Notes: generated from the sequence alone by a model not told the origin. A DNA stretch of 45,383 nucleotides from Clostridia bacterium (GCA_900769545.1 CAAGGZ010000130.1:1-45383); one strand, 5' to 3'. Shown: positions 8,714 through 17,296, numbered from the stretch's first letter. Program-made: numbers and translations.

Positions 8714-10417
8714 TTACATTTTATCGGGAATACCGATACCAAGAAGCGTAAACGCATTTTTCAATGCCTGTAACGTTGCATTTGTCAACGCAAGACGGAA
8801 ATTTTTCGTCTTTTCGTCTTCAGCGGACAAAATCTTGCAGTTGAAATAAAATTTATTGAACTTCTGCGCAACGTCAACTGCAAAACGGGAAATACAAGAA
8901 GGCTCGTATTTCTCTGCGGCTGCTTGAACAGTTTCAGGGAAAGTTGCCAATGCTTTTACCAAATCAATTTCTTCCAAAGATAATTCGGGAATTTCAAACT
9001 CCGTTACTATACCGCCTTTTTGCAACACGGAATTTGCTCTTGCGCAGGTATACTGCACGTAAACGCTCGTTTCCCCGTCAAAATTGAGGACTTTATCATA
9101 AGAGAACACAATGTCCTTTATTTTATTATTGTACAACGCCCCGAAAATGACAGCCCCAACGCCGACTTTCTTTGCGACGTCTTCTTTATTTTCCAAATCA
9201 GGATTCTTTTCATCGATAATGGTATAAGCTTTTTCGATACACTTATTGATTACGTCCTCCAAGAACACAACGTTCCCTTTACGGGTTGACATCGTGCCTT
9301 CTTCTAACGAAACCATACCGTATGCTACGTGAATAAGATCTTTCGACCATTCTTTTCCCATAAGTTCCAATACTTTAAAGAACTGCTTGAAATGTAAATT
9401 TTGCTGATAAGCAACAACATATAAACATTTATGGAAATCATAGGTCGCTTTTCTATACGCCGCTGCCGCCATATCACGGGTCGCATACAACGAGCTACCG
9501 TCAGATTTCAGTATAATACAAGGCGACATACCATATTCTTCCAAGTCAACAACCTGCGCCCCGCGACTTTCTATCAAAAGGTTCTTTTCCCTAAGCTCGT
9601 CTACGATGGGTTGCATTTTGTCGGAATAGAAGCTTTCCCCTGCGTAAGAATCAAAATGAATGTCAAGCATATCGTAAATTCTCTGCACGTCTTTAAGAGT
9701 AAGCTCTTTAAACCAATGGAACAAAGCTAAACACTCTTCGTCTCCCTGCTCGATTTTTTTGAAATATGCACGCGCTTCGTCGTCATATTCGGGATGTTCT
9801 TCGGCTTCTTGATGGAATTTAACGTACAATTCGTTTAAAGCACGAATACCGCCCTTCTCAATCGTTTCTTTATCGCCCCAACGCTTATATGCAGAAATAA
9901 GTTTGCCAAACTGCGTACCGTAATCACCAAGATGGTTAATACCGACTGCTTTATACCCTAAGAAATTAAAAATACGGTATAATGCGCCGCCGAGCACCGT
10001 CGTAGACAAATGTCCGATATGGAAAGGCTTCGCTATGTTTATGGACGAATAGTCAATACATATCGTTTTTCCTTCACCCTCATTCGACGCACCAAAATCA
10101 TCCTTTTCCACAAGTATTTTGTCAAGCGTAGCACGTACAAAACCGTCTTTATTGATTTTAAAATTCAAATACCCATTGATAGCAGAGATTTCTGTAAGTA
10201 CTCTGTCAGACAATATAGTTATGTCTGACATAATAGTATTTTTTAATTCTTCCGCAATCATAACAGGACTCTTACGCATCTGTTTCGCCAATTTAAAACA
10301 AGGCAACGCGTAATCCCCCATTTCCGTATTGGGTGGCAACGCAATCATTTCATACAATTCGTCAACACTGACCCCTTCCACTTTCAATTTTTCTGCAATA
10401 TATTTCTTATAATCCAT
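8714..10417 (-). CDS. argS: Arginyl-tRNA synthetase
   Basis: This 567-residue class Ia aminoacyl-tRNA synthetase attaches arginine to tRNA-Arg in the cytoplasm. The N-terminal Add-1 domain fills residues about 1-110. The HIGH motif is in KPFHIGHLSTT at about residue 133, the second ATP motif is the ArgRS form MSTRKGN at about 375, and the anticodon-binding DALR domain closes the protein, ending near NAFTLLGIGIPDKM. Length is normal. It is transcribed divergently from ychF; AGGTGG lies upstream of the ATG and a strong terminator follows the stop. Within the Add-1 domain the coding DNA holds the interrupted palindrome TGTCAGAC-N11-GTCTGACA at 10204-10230, reported separately. No frameshift or missing catalytic motif was seen. 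Confidence 0.95.
   Translation of the reverse strand: MDYKKYIAEKLKVEGVSVDELYEMIALPPNTEMGDYALPCFKLAKQMRKSPVMIAEELKNTIMSDITILSDRVLTEISAINGYLNFKINKDGFVRATLDKILVEKDDFGASNEGEGKTICIDYSSINIAKPFHIGHLSTTVLGGALYRIFNFLGYKAVGINHLGDYGTQFGKLISAYKRWGDKETIEKGGIRALNELYVKFHQEAEEHPEYDDEARAYFKKIEQGDEECLALFHWFKELTLKDVQRIYDMLDIHFDSYAGESFYSDKMQPIVDELREKNLLIESRGAQVVDLEEYGMSPCIILKSDGSSLYATRDMAAAAYRKATYDFHKCLYVVAYQQNLHFKQFFKVLELMGKEWSKDLIHVAYGMVSLEEGTMSTRKGNVVFLEDVINKCIEKAYTIIDEKNPDLENKEDVAKKVGVGAVIFGALYNNKIKDIVFSYDKVLNFDGETSVYVQYTCARANSVLQKGGIVTEFEIPELSLEEIDLVKALATFPETVQAAAEKYEPSCISRFAVDVAQKFNKFYFNCKILSAEDEKTKNFRLALTNATLQALKNAFTLLGIGIPDKM
10204..10230. repeat. Interrupted palindrome, copy 1 (inside argS)
   Basis: TGTCAGAC (10204-10211), 11 bases, then GTCTGACA (10223-10230). 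Read on the minus strand it begins ACTATTATGTCAGAC, identical over 15 bases to the left side of the palindrome at 18570-18605, with the second arm at the same spacing. It lies in the poorly conserved Add-1 region of argS. Confidence 0.75.
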
Positions 10418-10461
10418 AATTCCACCTATTTTTTTTCGGAATTTTTATTTTTTCTGCAATA

Positions 10462-10490
10462 ATATTAACATATTTTTTAAATTTGGGCAA
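10462..10490 (-). promoter_or_regulatory. Sigma-A type promoter for argS
   Basis: Minus-strand TTGCCC (10485-10490), a 17-base spacer and TAATAT (10462-10467) lie about 45 bases before the argS ATG. It is arranged back to back with the ychF promoter. Confidence 0.55.
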
Positions 10491-10497
10491 GTTTAAT

Positions 10498-10526
10498 TTG
10501 CCAATTTTTTAATTTTATATTATAAT
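10498..10526 (+). promoter_or_regulatory. Sigma-A promoter for ychF
   Basis: TTGCCA (10498-10503), a 17-base spacer and TATAAT (10521-10526), about 45 bases before the ychF ATG. Confidence 0.75.
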
Positions 10527-10571
10527 ATATAGGAAAAATTTCGGAATTACCGATATAAAGGACGTAAAAAT

Positions 10572-11687
10572 ATGAAACTTGGCGTTGTTGGGCTCCCCAA
10601 CGTAGGAAAATCTACTCTTTTTAATGCAATTACACACGCAGGCGCAGAATGCGCAAACTACCCTTTCTGCACAATTGAACCCAACGTTGGCGTTGTAGCC
10701 GTTCCCGATGAACGTCTCGATAAGCTCGCAGCGTTGTATACCAGCAAAAAAATCCCCCCTGCCGTTATTGAATTTGTTGACATCGCAGGACTCGTAAAAG
10801 GCGCATCCAAAGGCGAAGGCTTGGGAAACAAGTTCCTTTCTCACATTCGTGAAGTTGACGCCATCGTACATGTTGTACGTTGCTTCGAGGACGCTAATAT
10901 AACGCACGTAGACAACAAAATTGATCCCGTAGACGATATTACGACTATCAATTTAGAACTCATTATGTCCGATATGGAAGCCGTACAAAACCGTATGAAT
11001 AAAGTTAAAGTACAGGCTCGCGGCGGCGCAGATAAAAAAGCGCAAGAAGAATATGCGTTTTTAGAGCGTCTTTACAAACATTTAGAAAGCGAGAAACCTG
11101 CGCGTACCTTTGAAATCAGCGCAGAAGAGGAAGATTTTATGAAAAACTGCTTCCTTTTGACGATTAAGCCCGTTATTTACGCCGCTAATATTAAAGAAGA
11201 CGATATGGGCAAAAACGAAGATTCCCTTCCCTACGTTGTAAAAGTTAAAGAATGGGCGAAAGAAGAAGGCTCTGAGGTGCTTGTCATTTGCGCAAAAACT
11301 GAAGAAGAACTTTCCCAAATGGATCCCGACGATAAAGCCGTATTTATGGAAGAATTTGGGCTCGGGGAAAGCGGTTTGGACAGACTTATTAAAAAATCTT
11401 ATGCCCTTCTCGGTTTAATATCCTATCTTACCGCAGGTGAAAAGGAAACGAGAGCCTGGACAATCGTCAAAGGCACGAAAGCTCCTCAAGCCGCCGGTAA
11501 AATTCACACGGACTTTGAAAAAGGCTTTATTAGAGCTGATGTTGTCAACTGGGAAATCCTCGTTACTTTGGGCTCGATTGCAGCCGCTAAAGCGGAAGGT
11601 AAAGTTCGTTCCGAAGGGAAAGAATATATTATGCAAGACGGAGACGTTGTTGAATATTACTTCAACGTTTCTAAGAGCAGTAAATAA
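10572..11687 (+). CDS. ychF: Redox-regulated ATPase YchF (Obg-like)
   Basis: This 371-residue TRAFAC P-loop NTPase of the Obg superfamily prefers ATP over GTP and associates with ribosomes in the cytoplasm. The G1 loop is GLPNVGKST (residues about 7-15), G3 is FVDIAGLVKGASKGEGLGNKF, a coiled-coil arm fills the middle, and a TGS domain closes the protein (AWTIVKGTKAPQAAG, near-terminal IMQDGDVVEYYFNV). Length matches the family (about 365). It stands alone, divergent from argS, with its own promoter and a shared bidirectional terminator downstream. In other bacteria it affects oxidative stress and translation fidelity; nothing here narrows the role further. Confidence 0.96.
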   Translation: MKLGVVGLPNVGKSTLFNAITHAGAECANYPFCTIEPNVGVVAVPDERLDKLAALYTSKKIPPAVIEFVDIAGLVKGASKGEGLGNKFLSHIREVDAIVHVVRCFEDANITHVDNKIDPVDDITTINLELIMSDMEAVQNRMNKVKVQARGGADKKAQEEYAFLERLYKHLESEKPARTFEISAEEEDFMKNCFLLTIKPVIYAANIKEDDMGKNEDSLPYVVKVKEWAKEEGSEVLVICAKTEEELSQMDPDDKAVFMEEFGLGESGLDRLIKKSYALLGLISYLTAGEKETRAWTIVKGTKAPQAAGKIHTDFEKGFIRADVVNWEILVTLGSIAAAKAEGKVRSEGKEYIMQDGDVVEYYFNVSKSSK

Positions 11688-11703
11688 TTTGTTAAAATTC
11701 GAT

Positions 11704-11738
11704 AAAAGCGCGAGAGTTTGAAAACTCTCGCGCTTTTA
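11704..11738. terminator. Bidirectional terminator between ychF and the convergent membrane-protein gene
   Basis: AAAAGCGCGAGAGTTT pairs with AAACTCTCGCGCTTTT across a very short loop, with A and T runs at the two ends, so it can stop transcription from both sides. Confidence 0.93.
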
Positions 11739-11739
11739 T

Positions 11740-12213
11740 TTATTCATTTACAGCCAATCGACGATTGATTTCCGTATAAATTGCATCCCTATCCTTAAAA
11801 GATTCATTCATGAAAACAAAACCAACGGGCAGAAAAAACAATACGCCAAGGTCTTCCCAATCTTTTGTTAAAATGCTTTGCAGCGCATAAAACAATAACA
11901 AGCCAAAAACCAAAGCACAATACGGATTCACACAAATTTTACACCGCAAAATAGTCTTTCCCTTTACCTCTTTCATTGTTATGTAAAACCACGTTTTAGC
12001 AGACAACAAGTCGCCGTGTCGATCCGTCCCTCCGTTTTCATAATAGCCTTTAAAACCCTTTCGCGTTTTGTACATATGCAGACCGATTCGCGATGAAGAA
12101 TAAAAAGAAAACAGCTTCCATATAGAATGTTTTTCCCACTCCATATCCACGGAAAATAACTCCTCTACTTCCCTTTTCGTTAATTCGGTTTTTATTTCCC
12201 TTACTCCAAACAT
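11740..12213 (-). CDS. Hypothetical protein with two membrane segments
   Basis: This 157-residue protein is not one I recognise. The first 85 residues are soluble and mixed charged (TKREVEELFSVDMEWEKHS, FKGYYENGGTDRHGD). Two hydrophobic stretches follow (ALVFGLLLFYALQSI at about 98-112 and LGVLFFLPVGFVFM at about 120-135), then a short charged tail. It lies 34 bases downstream of the ABC exporter gene in the same direction, with a GGGGAG site before the ATG, so it is probably co-transcribed with it and could be an accessory protein; that is inference from position only. A bidirectional terminator closes the unit. No enzyme motif was visible. Confidence 0.65.
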   Translation of the reverse strand: MFGVREIKTELTKREVEELFSVDMEWEKHSIWKLFSFYSSSRIGLHMYKTRKGFKGYYENGGTDRHGDLLSAKTWFYITMKEVKGKTILRCKICVNPYCALVFGLLLFYALQSILTKDWEDLGVLFFLPVGFVFMNESFKDRDAIYTEINRRLAVNE

Positions 12214-12247
12214 CGGTTTTCAGCTCCCCAAATTACTTACATATTTT

Positions 12248-13984
12248 TTATTGCGAAATTGTAAATAAGGAATGGAAATACCCTTTCTTTTCAATCAATT
12301 CCGCAAACGTTCCCATTTCGACAATCGAGCCGTTTTTGAGCGTGAGAATACAATCATACTGCTTTAATAAATTTTCATCAAGAGCGTGCGTCACCACGAT
12401 ACTCGTAACACCTTCAATCCCAAGAATGGAATTTGAGACTTGATAAGCTGTTTCTGGGTCAAGCGAAGCCGTTGCTTCATCAACGAGCAAAACTTGTGAT
12501 TTTTTCAATAAACAACGTGCAATAGAAATACGTTGTTTTTCACCGCCCGAAAGCCCGCTCCCATTTTCACCGCACAGATAATCTTCGCCTTTTTCCGCAA
12601 TCAAAGCCGACAACCCTGATAAAGTTACTGCTTTACTGATTTCATCTTCAGGGAACTCACGAAACATCGTAATATTCTCTCGAATCGTCGCATTAAACAC
12701 AAATACATTTTGCTGAATAATGCTTTGTATTTCATAAAGATTATTCGTATTTATTTCACGCAACTCTGTGTCATCATAATTTATCACGCCGTCATAATTA
12801 GGATAACCTGCCATTAAAAGGTTCAACAAAGTCGATTTTCCGCTACCCGACGCGCCTACGATTGCATATTTTTTACCAAGCTCAAAGGTACAATTTATAT
12901 TGTCCAAAACTAATTTTTCTTCGGTATACCCAAAAGAAAGATTTTTGATTGCAATTTCACGAGTAAGTTCCTTGTGTTCGCCCACTACTTCTTCTCTAAC
13001 ATTTGCATTCAATGCAGTCGCAATTTTTTCCAATAACACCTTCGCCGCTTTTCTTGTTGCAAGACACCCCGTAATCGTTCCCATCGGGCTAAGAACGTAA
13101 TTCATTAACTGCACAAAAACTATTACAGTACCAGCAGTGATGCTCTTATCCGACATAGCAAGATATGCGCCAAAAATAAAAACGCCTAATTGAGCCAAAA
13201 ATCCTGCCACAAGTCCAAACATTTCAACCAATATTTGCATTTTATGTCTTCGACACTGTACTTTTGAAAGTAACTTGATATTGTCCTTAAAAAGGCGAAG
13301 CATTTGTTTTTCCGCCTTAAAGGTTTTCACAACAGAAAAACCACTGAGCCCATCCTTCAACGTAGACGTATACGCCTCATTCCGCTCGGAAACTTTCATT
13401 TCAGCTTTCGCCATTTTATCCCCTGTTAATATAGCGGCAGCCAACGGCAGGAGTGAAAGTCCAACACCTATGAACGTAAGCAACGGACTATACCAGAGCA
13501 TCAATATCAGAGCTCCAACAAACGTCAATAAATTTCCAATGACAATAAACGTATTCCACAAATAGCCTTGCTCTATGGTTTGAATATCATTCGTCAACGC
13601 AGATATGTAGGTTGCGGAATTTTCAGTAGAAAAGACGGATATATTCTTTTTTGTAATCTCCCCAAAAACATATTCTTTATACTGGGAAATTCCACGAGTG
13701 ACAAATTTAGGTTTTGAATGGTAAGAAATAAGATATGCAAGAATAACTCCTAAAACCCCAAATAAAGTAATATATAAGAGCTCTTTTAACGTAAATCCCG
13801 TATCATAACCGCCAATCAAATCCGTCAACTGTTGTAATAGCCATGAAATGAGCAACGAACCTGCCGCTGTAAGTATTGTTTCAGTCAACGCAATTAAAAA
13901 ACAAAGCTTATTTCCCTTATAAAATTGCTTTTTGTAAGGTCTAATATTTATTTTTATGTTTTTTTCTTTCAATTTCATATTCAC
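12248..13984 (-). CDS. ABC exporter half-transporter (MdlB/MsbA-like)
   Basis: This 578-residue protein joins a six-helix membrane domain (residues about 15-310) to an ATPase domain (about 340-578). ATPase motifs are complete: Walker A GASGSGKST at about 380, signature LSGGEKQR at about 480, and Walker B VLLVDEATASLD, followed by the switch His in VVTHALD. This is the type IV exporter fold, which works as a dimer. There is no second half-transporter gene beside it, so a homodimer is likely. Substrate cannot be read from sequence; family members export lipids, peptides or drugs. GAGGTG precedes the ATG. It probably forms an operon with the small membrane protein downstream. Confidence 0.9.
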   Translation of the reverse strand: MNMKLKEKNIKINIRPYKKQFYKGNKLCFLIALTETILTAAGSLLISWLLQQLTDLIGGYDTGFTLKELLYITLFGVLGVILAYLISYHSKPKFVTRGISQYKEYVFGEITKKNISVFSTENSATYISALTNDIQTIEQGYLWNTFIVIGNLLTFVGALILMLWYSPLLTFIGVGLSLLPLAAAILTGDKMAKAEMKVSERNEAYTSTLKDGLSGFSVVKTFKAEKQMLRLFKDNIKLLSKVQCRRHKMQILVEMFGLVAGFLAQLGVFIFGAYLAMSDKSITAGTVIVFVQLMNYVLSPMGTITGCLATRKAAKVLLEKIATALNANVREEVVGEHKELTREIAIKNLSFGYTEEKLVLDNINCTFELGKKYAIVGASGSGKSTLLNLLMAGYPNYDGVINYDDTELREINTNNLYEIQSIIQQNVFVFNATIRENITMFREFPEDEISKAVTLSGLSALIAEKGEDYLCGENGSGLSGGEKQRISIARCLLKKSQVLLVDEATASLDPETAYQVSNSILGIEGVTSIVVTHALDENLLKQYDCILTLKNGSIVEMGTFAELIEKKGYFHSLFTISQ

Positions 13985-14091
13985 CTCAAAGTATTCGTGC
14001 TGTTATTATACTGAAATGAAAAGTAAAATTCCACCAACCGCGCTTGGAATCCCGTCAACTATTGGTTGCAATTTATCGCTCTTATAGCAAA

Positions 14092-14550
14092 TCAGAGTTT
14101 CCCTTTTTCTTTTAAATAATCCTCTAAAATTTGCGCAGCCAACGCCGCAATATCCCCACAAGCGCGCTTTCGATAATACTGCTCCGTCCGAGCCTCCGCT
14201 TCGCCGCCAATTTCTACGGGAACTTTCATCTGCGTTAAAAGCTCCGCACAAACCAAACTCCCCATTTTTTCTTTAAATTTTGCGCAAAGCTCCTGCGTTA
14301 TCGCATAAGTTTGCTTTTTATTTTCAGGCGTATTTTCACTTTCCGCAAACACCATACCAACCACAGCAGCCATACCGCTAACCGTACCGCAAGTCAGACG
14401 TAAGCGGCTCAATCCGCCACCGTACGGGAGCATAATTTTCGCAATCGTTGCTTCATCAAGCCCCATAACGTCGGAAAATGCGAGCGTAACCGCCTGTGAG
14501 CAAGCATAACCGCTCAAGAAATATTCTTTTGCCCTTTCTGCCCTTGACAT
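14092..14550 (-). CDS. C_GCAxxG_C_C family protein
   Basis: This 152-residue protein carries the spaced cysteine pattern of the C_GCAxxG_C_C family: Cys in SGYACSQAV, GGGLSRLRLTCGTVSGM, a Cys in SLVCAELL and a last Cys in RACGDIAALAA. The family is common in anaerobes, often beside redox or metal genes, and the cysteines suggest metal or cluster binding; function is not established. It has an AAAGGAG site and a promoter that overlaps the divergent promoter of the MTA/SAH nucleosidase gene. The ABC exporter gene starts about 110 bases after its stop and has its own binding site, so it may be separately expressed. The short stretch 13985-14091 holds no gene. Confidence 0.82.
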   Translation of the reverse strand: MSRAERAKEYFLSGYACSQAVTLAFSDVMGLDEATIAKIMLPYGGGLSRLRLTCGTVSGMAAVVGMVFAESENTPENKKQTYAITQELCAKFKEKMGSLVCAELLTQMKVPVEIGGEAEARTEQYYRKRACGDIAALAAQILEDYLKEKGKL

Positions 14551-14562
14551 TTTATTCTCCTT

Positions 14563-14591
14563 TTGATATAATAGTTATATTATAGCATAAT
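14563..14591 (+). promoter_or_regulatory. Sigma-A type promoter for the MTA/SAH nucleosidase gene
   Basis: TTGATA (14563-14568), a 17-base spacer and CATAAT (14586-14591), about 35 bases upstream of the ATG. Confidence 0.55.
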
Positions 14592-14607
14592 ACAAACGAA
14601 AAAGCAA
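14579..14607 (-). promoter_or_regulatory. Sigma-A type promoter for the C_GCAxxG_C_C gene
   Basis: Minus-strand TTGCTT (14602-14607), a 17-base spacer and TATAAT (14579-14584). It physically overlaps the opposite promoter, so the two should compete. Confidence 0.6.
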
Positions 14608-14625
14608 TAATTCAAGGAGATAATT

Positions 14626-15282
14626 ATGATTGGCGCTGTCATCGCAATGCAAAGTGAAGCAGATATTTTATTAGAGGATATGAAAATTAGTCGTACGCTT
14701 ACCGTGAGCGGTAAAACGGTACACGTGGGAATGGCATACGGAAAAGAGGCTGCCGTATGCGTTTGCGGCGTTGGAAAAGTAAATGCCGCCCTTGGAGCGC
14801 AGCTCCTCGTCAGTAAATTTGGCGCGGAAAAATTACTCAATTTCGGCGTTGCAGGCGGTTTAAATAAGACAACGGAGCTTTGTAAAGTTTATCAAATCGA
14901 AGCTGCCGTTCAATTCGACTTTGACCTTGTGCAGTTAAACGGAACCAAAATCGGCACATTGAATGAATATACAGAAAATTATCTTACTCTTAATTTCTTT
15001 AAGGGCGAATTTGAAAAACGTAAACTCGGCACGGCAGATAGATTCAATGACTCCCCCGACGATTATACATTACTCACAAAAGAATTGAACGCTGATATTC
15101 GTGATATGGAAGGCGCAGCCATTGTGCAAGCGGCATACGCCACGAAATTGCCCGTATATATGCTCAAGGCAATTTCCGACGTTGCCGGGAGCGGTAGCAC
15201 CACCGAGCAGTACCTGCAAAACAGAGATAAGGCTTTGGTTAATTTAAAAGCAGCCCTTCCTGCTATTTTTGAAGAATTATAA
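14626..15282 (+). CDS. mtnN: 5'-methylthioadenosine/S-adenosylhomocysteine nucleosidase
   Basis: This 218-residue enzyme cleaves adenine from MTA and SAH, removing by-products of SAM-dependent reactions. The N-terminus IGAVIAMQSEADILLE is the family signature, with GVGKVNAALGAQLL and NFGVAGGL for ribose binding. The catalytic Glu lies in DIRDMEGAAIVQAA and the catalytic Asp in LKAISDVAG. It is slightly shorter than the usual 230 residues because of a compact loop before FNDSPDDY. AAGGAG precedes the ATG. The ung gene follows after 13 bases and is probably co-transcribed. SAM use by MiaB and other radical SAM enzymes would generate the related 5'-deoxyadenosine, which the same enzyme family also clears; that link is inference. 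Confidence 0.92.
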   Translation: MIGAVIAMQSEADILLEDMKISRTLTVSGKTVHVGMAYGKEAAVCVCGVGKVNAALGAQLLVSKFGAEKLLNFGVAGGLNKTTELCKVYQIEAAVQFDFDLVQLNGTKIGTLNEYTENYLTLNFFKGEFEKRKLGTADRFNDSPDDYTLLTKELNADIRDMEGAAIVQAAYATKLPVYMLKAISDVAGSGSTTEQYLQNRDKALVNLKAALPAIFEEL

Positions 15283-15295
15283 TTTGGGTGACACT

Positions 15296-15964
15296 ATGGT
15301 TGATTTAGGTGATTGGAACGAGCGGCTTGCGCCGCTTTTTACCGATGAACGGTATTTAAAAATCCGCAAATTTTTAATCGAGGAATATCGAAATTATGTG
15401 GTATATCCCGATATGTACGATTTATTTAATTGCTTTAAATATACGCAATTTGACAATTTAAAAGTCGTTTTATTGGGACAAGATCCCTACCATAACGTTG
15501 GACAAGCGCATGGGCTTTGCTTTTCTGTACAGGAAGGAATTCCTAAGCCCCCTTCTCTTGAAAATATTTTCAAAGAATTAAAAGCTGACTTAGGTTTTGA
15601 AGCTCCCAAAAACGGCACTTTAACCAAATGGGCTAAAGAAGGCGTGCTACTTATGAACACTTCGCTTTCCGTTCGAGAGCATCAAGCAAATTCCCATTCA
15701 AAATGCGGTTGGGCGTGGTTTACGGATAGCGTCATTAAACTCATTTCAGAACAAAAAGAACACGTTGTATTCATTCTTTGGGGCGGTAACGCGAGGAGCA
15801 AAAAGAGCTTAATTGATACCTCAAAACATCTTATTTTGGAATGCGCGCATCCCTCGCCGTTGTCGGCTTACAATGGATTTTTTGGTTGCAAGCATTTTTC
15901 CAAAACCAATGATTATTTAATTAAGCATGGCTTAACTCCTATCGATTGGAAGCTTACAAAATAA
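15296..15964 (+). CDS. ung: Uracil-DNA glycosylase, family 1
   Basis: This 222-residue enzyme removes uracil from DNA to start base excision repair. The catalytic motif is GQDPYHNVGQAHGLCFSV at about residue 60, followed by LMNTSLSVREHQANSH, LWGGNARSKK and the DNA-intercalating loop HPSPLSAYNGFFGCKHFS. I chose ATG 15296 because the family begins close to VDLGDWNE and a GGGTG site lies before it; an in-frame TTG at 15269 would overlap mtnN and adds nine unconserved residues. Length is normal. It fits the DNA-maintenance theme of this part of the window (MutS, MutL, topoisomerase). No clear terminator was seen after it. Confidence 0.95.
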   Translation: MVDLGDWNERLAPLFTDERYLKIRKFLIEEYRNYVVYPDMYDLFNCFKYTQFDNLKVVLLGQDPYHNVGQAHGLCFSVQEGIPKPPSLENIFKELKADLGFEAPKNGTLTKWAKEGVLLMNTSLSVREHQANSHSKCGWAWFTDSVIKLISEQKEHVVFILWGGNARSKKSLIDTSKHLILECAHPSPLSAYNGFFGCKHFSKTNDYLIKHGLTPIDWKLTK

Positions 15965-16023
15965 TTCATTCTGCCCATTTTCGCCATTTTTCCTCAAATT
16001 GTGAAAATTTTGTGTAAATTTAC

Positions 16024-16052
16024 TTGACATTTTTTTACAAGAGTAGTATAAT
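16024..16052 (+). promoter_or_regulatory. Strong sigma-A promoter for the DUF4190-type gene
   Basis: TTGACA (16024-16029), a 17-base spacer and TATAAT (16047-16052): a perfect consensus. AGGAGG follows just before the ATG at 16082. Confidence 0.9.
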
Positions 16053-16081
16053 CAATTTACTTTTATATAGGAGGTATCTCT

Positions 16082-16333
16082 ATGGCAGTTGCAGGTTTAG
16101 TTCTTGGTATTGTCAGCCTTGCATTGGCTTGGTGGGGTTACACGAGCCTTATCGCTCTCCCCTTGGCAATCGTCGGGCTTGTTCTTAGCTGTATGGCAAG
16201 AAAGAAACAACCTAGCGGTATGGCTACCGCAGGTATGGTACTCGGCATTATTGCTGTTGTACTTACGGGTATTACATTCCTCTCTTGCGGTCTTTGCGCT
16301 ATTTGCGCTACTTGTACGGCAGCAAGTCTCTAA
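16082..16333 (+). CDS. Small DUF4190-type membrane protein
   Basis: This 83-residue protein has two similar hydrophobic halves: AVAGLVLGIVSLALAWWG, then a basic turn (ARKKQPSG), then MATAGMVLGIIAVVLTG. The repeated GxVLGI pattern is typical of DUF4190 proteins, small integral membrane proteins of unknown function. The C-terminus is rich in cysteine (CGLCAICATC), which is unusual and could bind metal or be acylated; that is speculation. It has a consensus promoter, a strong ribosome binding site and its own terminator, so it is expected to be well expressed as a single gene. Confidence 0.8.
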   Translation: MAVAGLVLGIVSLALAWWGYTSLIALPLAIVGLVLSCMARKKQPSGMATAGMVLGIIAVVLTGITFLSCGLCAICATCTAASL

Positions 16334-16346
16334 AACGTAAAAGACG

Positions 16347-16379
16347 ATAAGCCACGTAACCGTGGCTTATTTTCTTTTA
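16347..16379 (+). terminator. Rho-independent terminator after the DUF4190-type gene
   Basis: ATAAGCCACG and CGTGGCTTAT form a 10-bp stem with loop TAAC, followed by TTTCTTTT. It overlaps the leader of lgt, whose expression may therefore depend on read-through. Confidence 0.87.
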
Positions 16380-16391
16380 AAAGGAGTTATT

Positions 16392-17279
16392 ATGAGAATT
16401 ACAATACTATATTCAAGTTTTACAGTTTTTGGAAAAGAAATTCCTATATATGGATTATTGATGATATTCGGCTTCGCTCTTGCCATTGCGGTAGCAATTC
16501 CAAGAGCTAAAAAGTTAGAAATTCCCATTGCTGAAATTGCATACAGCGCTGTTTTCACCGTAATCGGCGCAATTATAGGCGCAAAACTATTATCCATTGT
16601 TACCTCTTTACATATAATTATTCCTTATTTACAGAACGGCGGATCGATTATCGAAGTTTTAAAAGCAGGATTTGTATTTTACGGTGGATTTATCGGTGGT
16701 TTTCTTGCCTTGTTTCTTTATACAAAAGCATATAAAGAACCTTTTGGCAAATACATTCAAATGTATGTTCCCAGCGTACCTTTAGGACATTTATTTGGCA
16801 GAATTGGTTGTTTATTCGGCGGTTGCTGTTACGGTATGCCCGTTAGCGAAAACTTCCCCTTTTCCGTCGTTTATCAGTTCACAGACGAAAATTATTGGTC
16901 GATGGTTTCTACCGTTCCAGGACAAGCCTATTTACCTGTACAGTTGATAGAAGCGCTCAGTCTTGTCGTTGTTTACGTGATTGTCGAATATGCTTTTTAC
17001 AAATCAGATAAAAAATTCCTCCCAGCGTATATTTATTTCTTCTCTTATGGAATTTTACGCTTTACGTTGGAATTCTTCCGTGGCGATGCAGAACGCGGTT
17101 TCTTCTTAGGCTTGTCCACTTCACAAATCATTTCTTTGCTGATATTAGGCGTTTCGGCGTTCTTTCTTATTAAAACCATTTTACAAAAGAAAAAGAATAC
17201 AAATAACGACATTCAATTAGAAATTGCATTACCTGAAAGCAACATCAACGACGAACAACACTCCAAAGAAAACTCGTAA
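16392..17279 (+). CDS. lgt: Prolipoprotein diacylglyceryl transferase (Lgt-like)
   Basis: This 296-residue integral membrane enzyme moves diacylglycerol from phosphatidylglycerol to the lipobox cysteine of prolipoproteins. About seven hydrophobic segments are visible. Family motifs are IYGLLMIFGFALA near the N-terminus, FYGGFIGGF, GHLFGRIGCLFGGCCYGMP and the late FFRGDAERG. The central signature is the Cys-rich form seen in some Firmicutes, in place of the NGELYG of the classical enzyme. I chose ATG 16392 because AAGGAG lies directly before it; the frame opens earlier at a GTG inside the preceding terminator. The C-terminal 20 residues are hydrophilic. The convergent terminator at 17297 ends it. 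Confidence 0.87.
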   Translation: MRITILYSSFTVFGKEIPIYGLLMIFGFALAIAVAIPRAKKLEIPIAEIAYSAVFTVIGAIIGAKLLSIVTSLHIIIPYLQNGGSIIEVLKAGFVFYGGFIGGFLALFLYTKAYKEPFGKYIQMYVPSVPLGHLFGRIGCLFGGCCYGMPVSENFPFSVVYQFTDENYWSMVSTVPGQAYLPVQLIEALSLVVVYVIVEYAFYKSDKKFLPAYIYFFSYGILRFTLEFFRGDAERGFFLGLSTSQIISLLILGVSAFFLIKTILQKKKNTNNDIQLEIALPESNINDEQHSKENS

Positions 17280-17296
17280 TTCTTTAAATATCGAAT

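Noticed and set aside
14006..14251. 81-codon minus-strand frame overlapping the C_GCAxxG_C_C gene
   Set aside because: Out-of-frame shadow; the cysteine-motif gene at 14092-14550 explains the sequence.
14392..14402. Further TGTCAGAC-like half-site (AGTCAGACG)
   Set aside because: Single half-site in coding sequence with no inverted partner at 11 bases.
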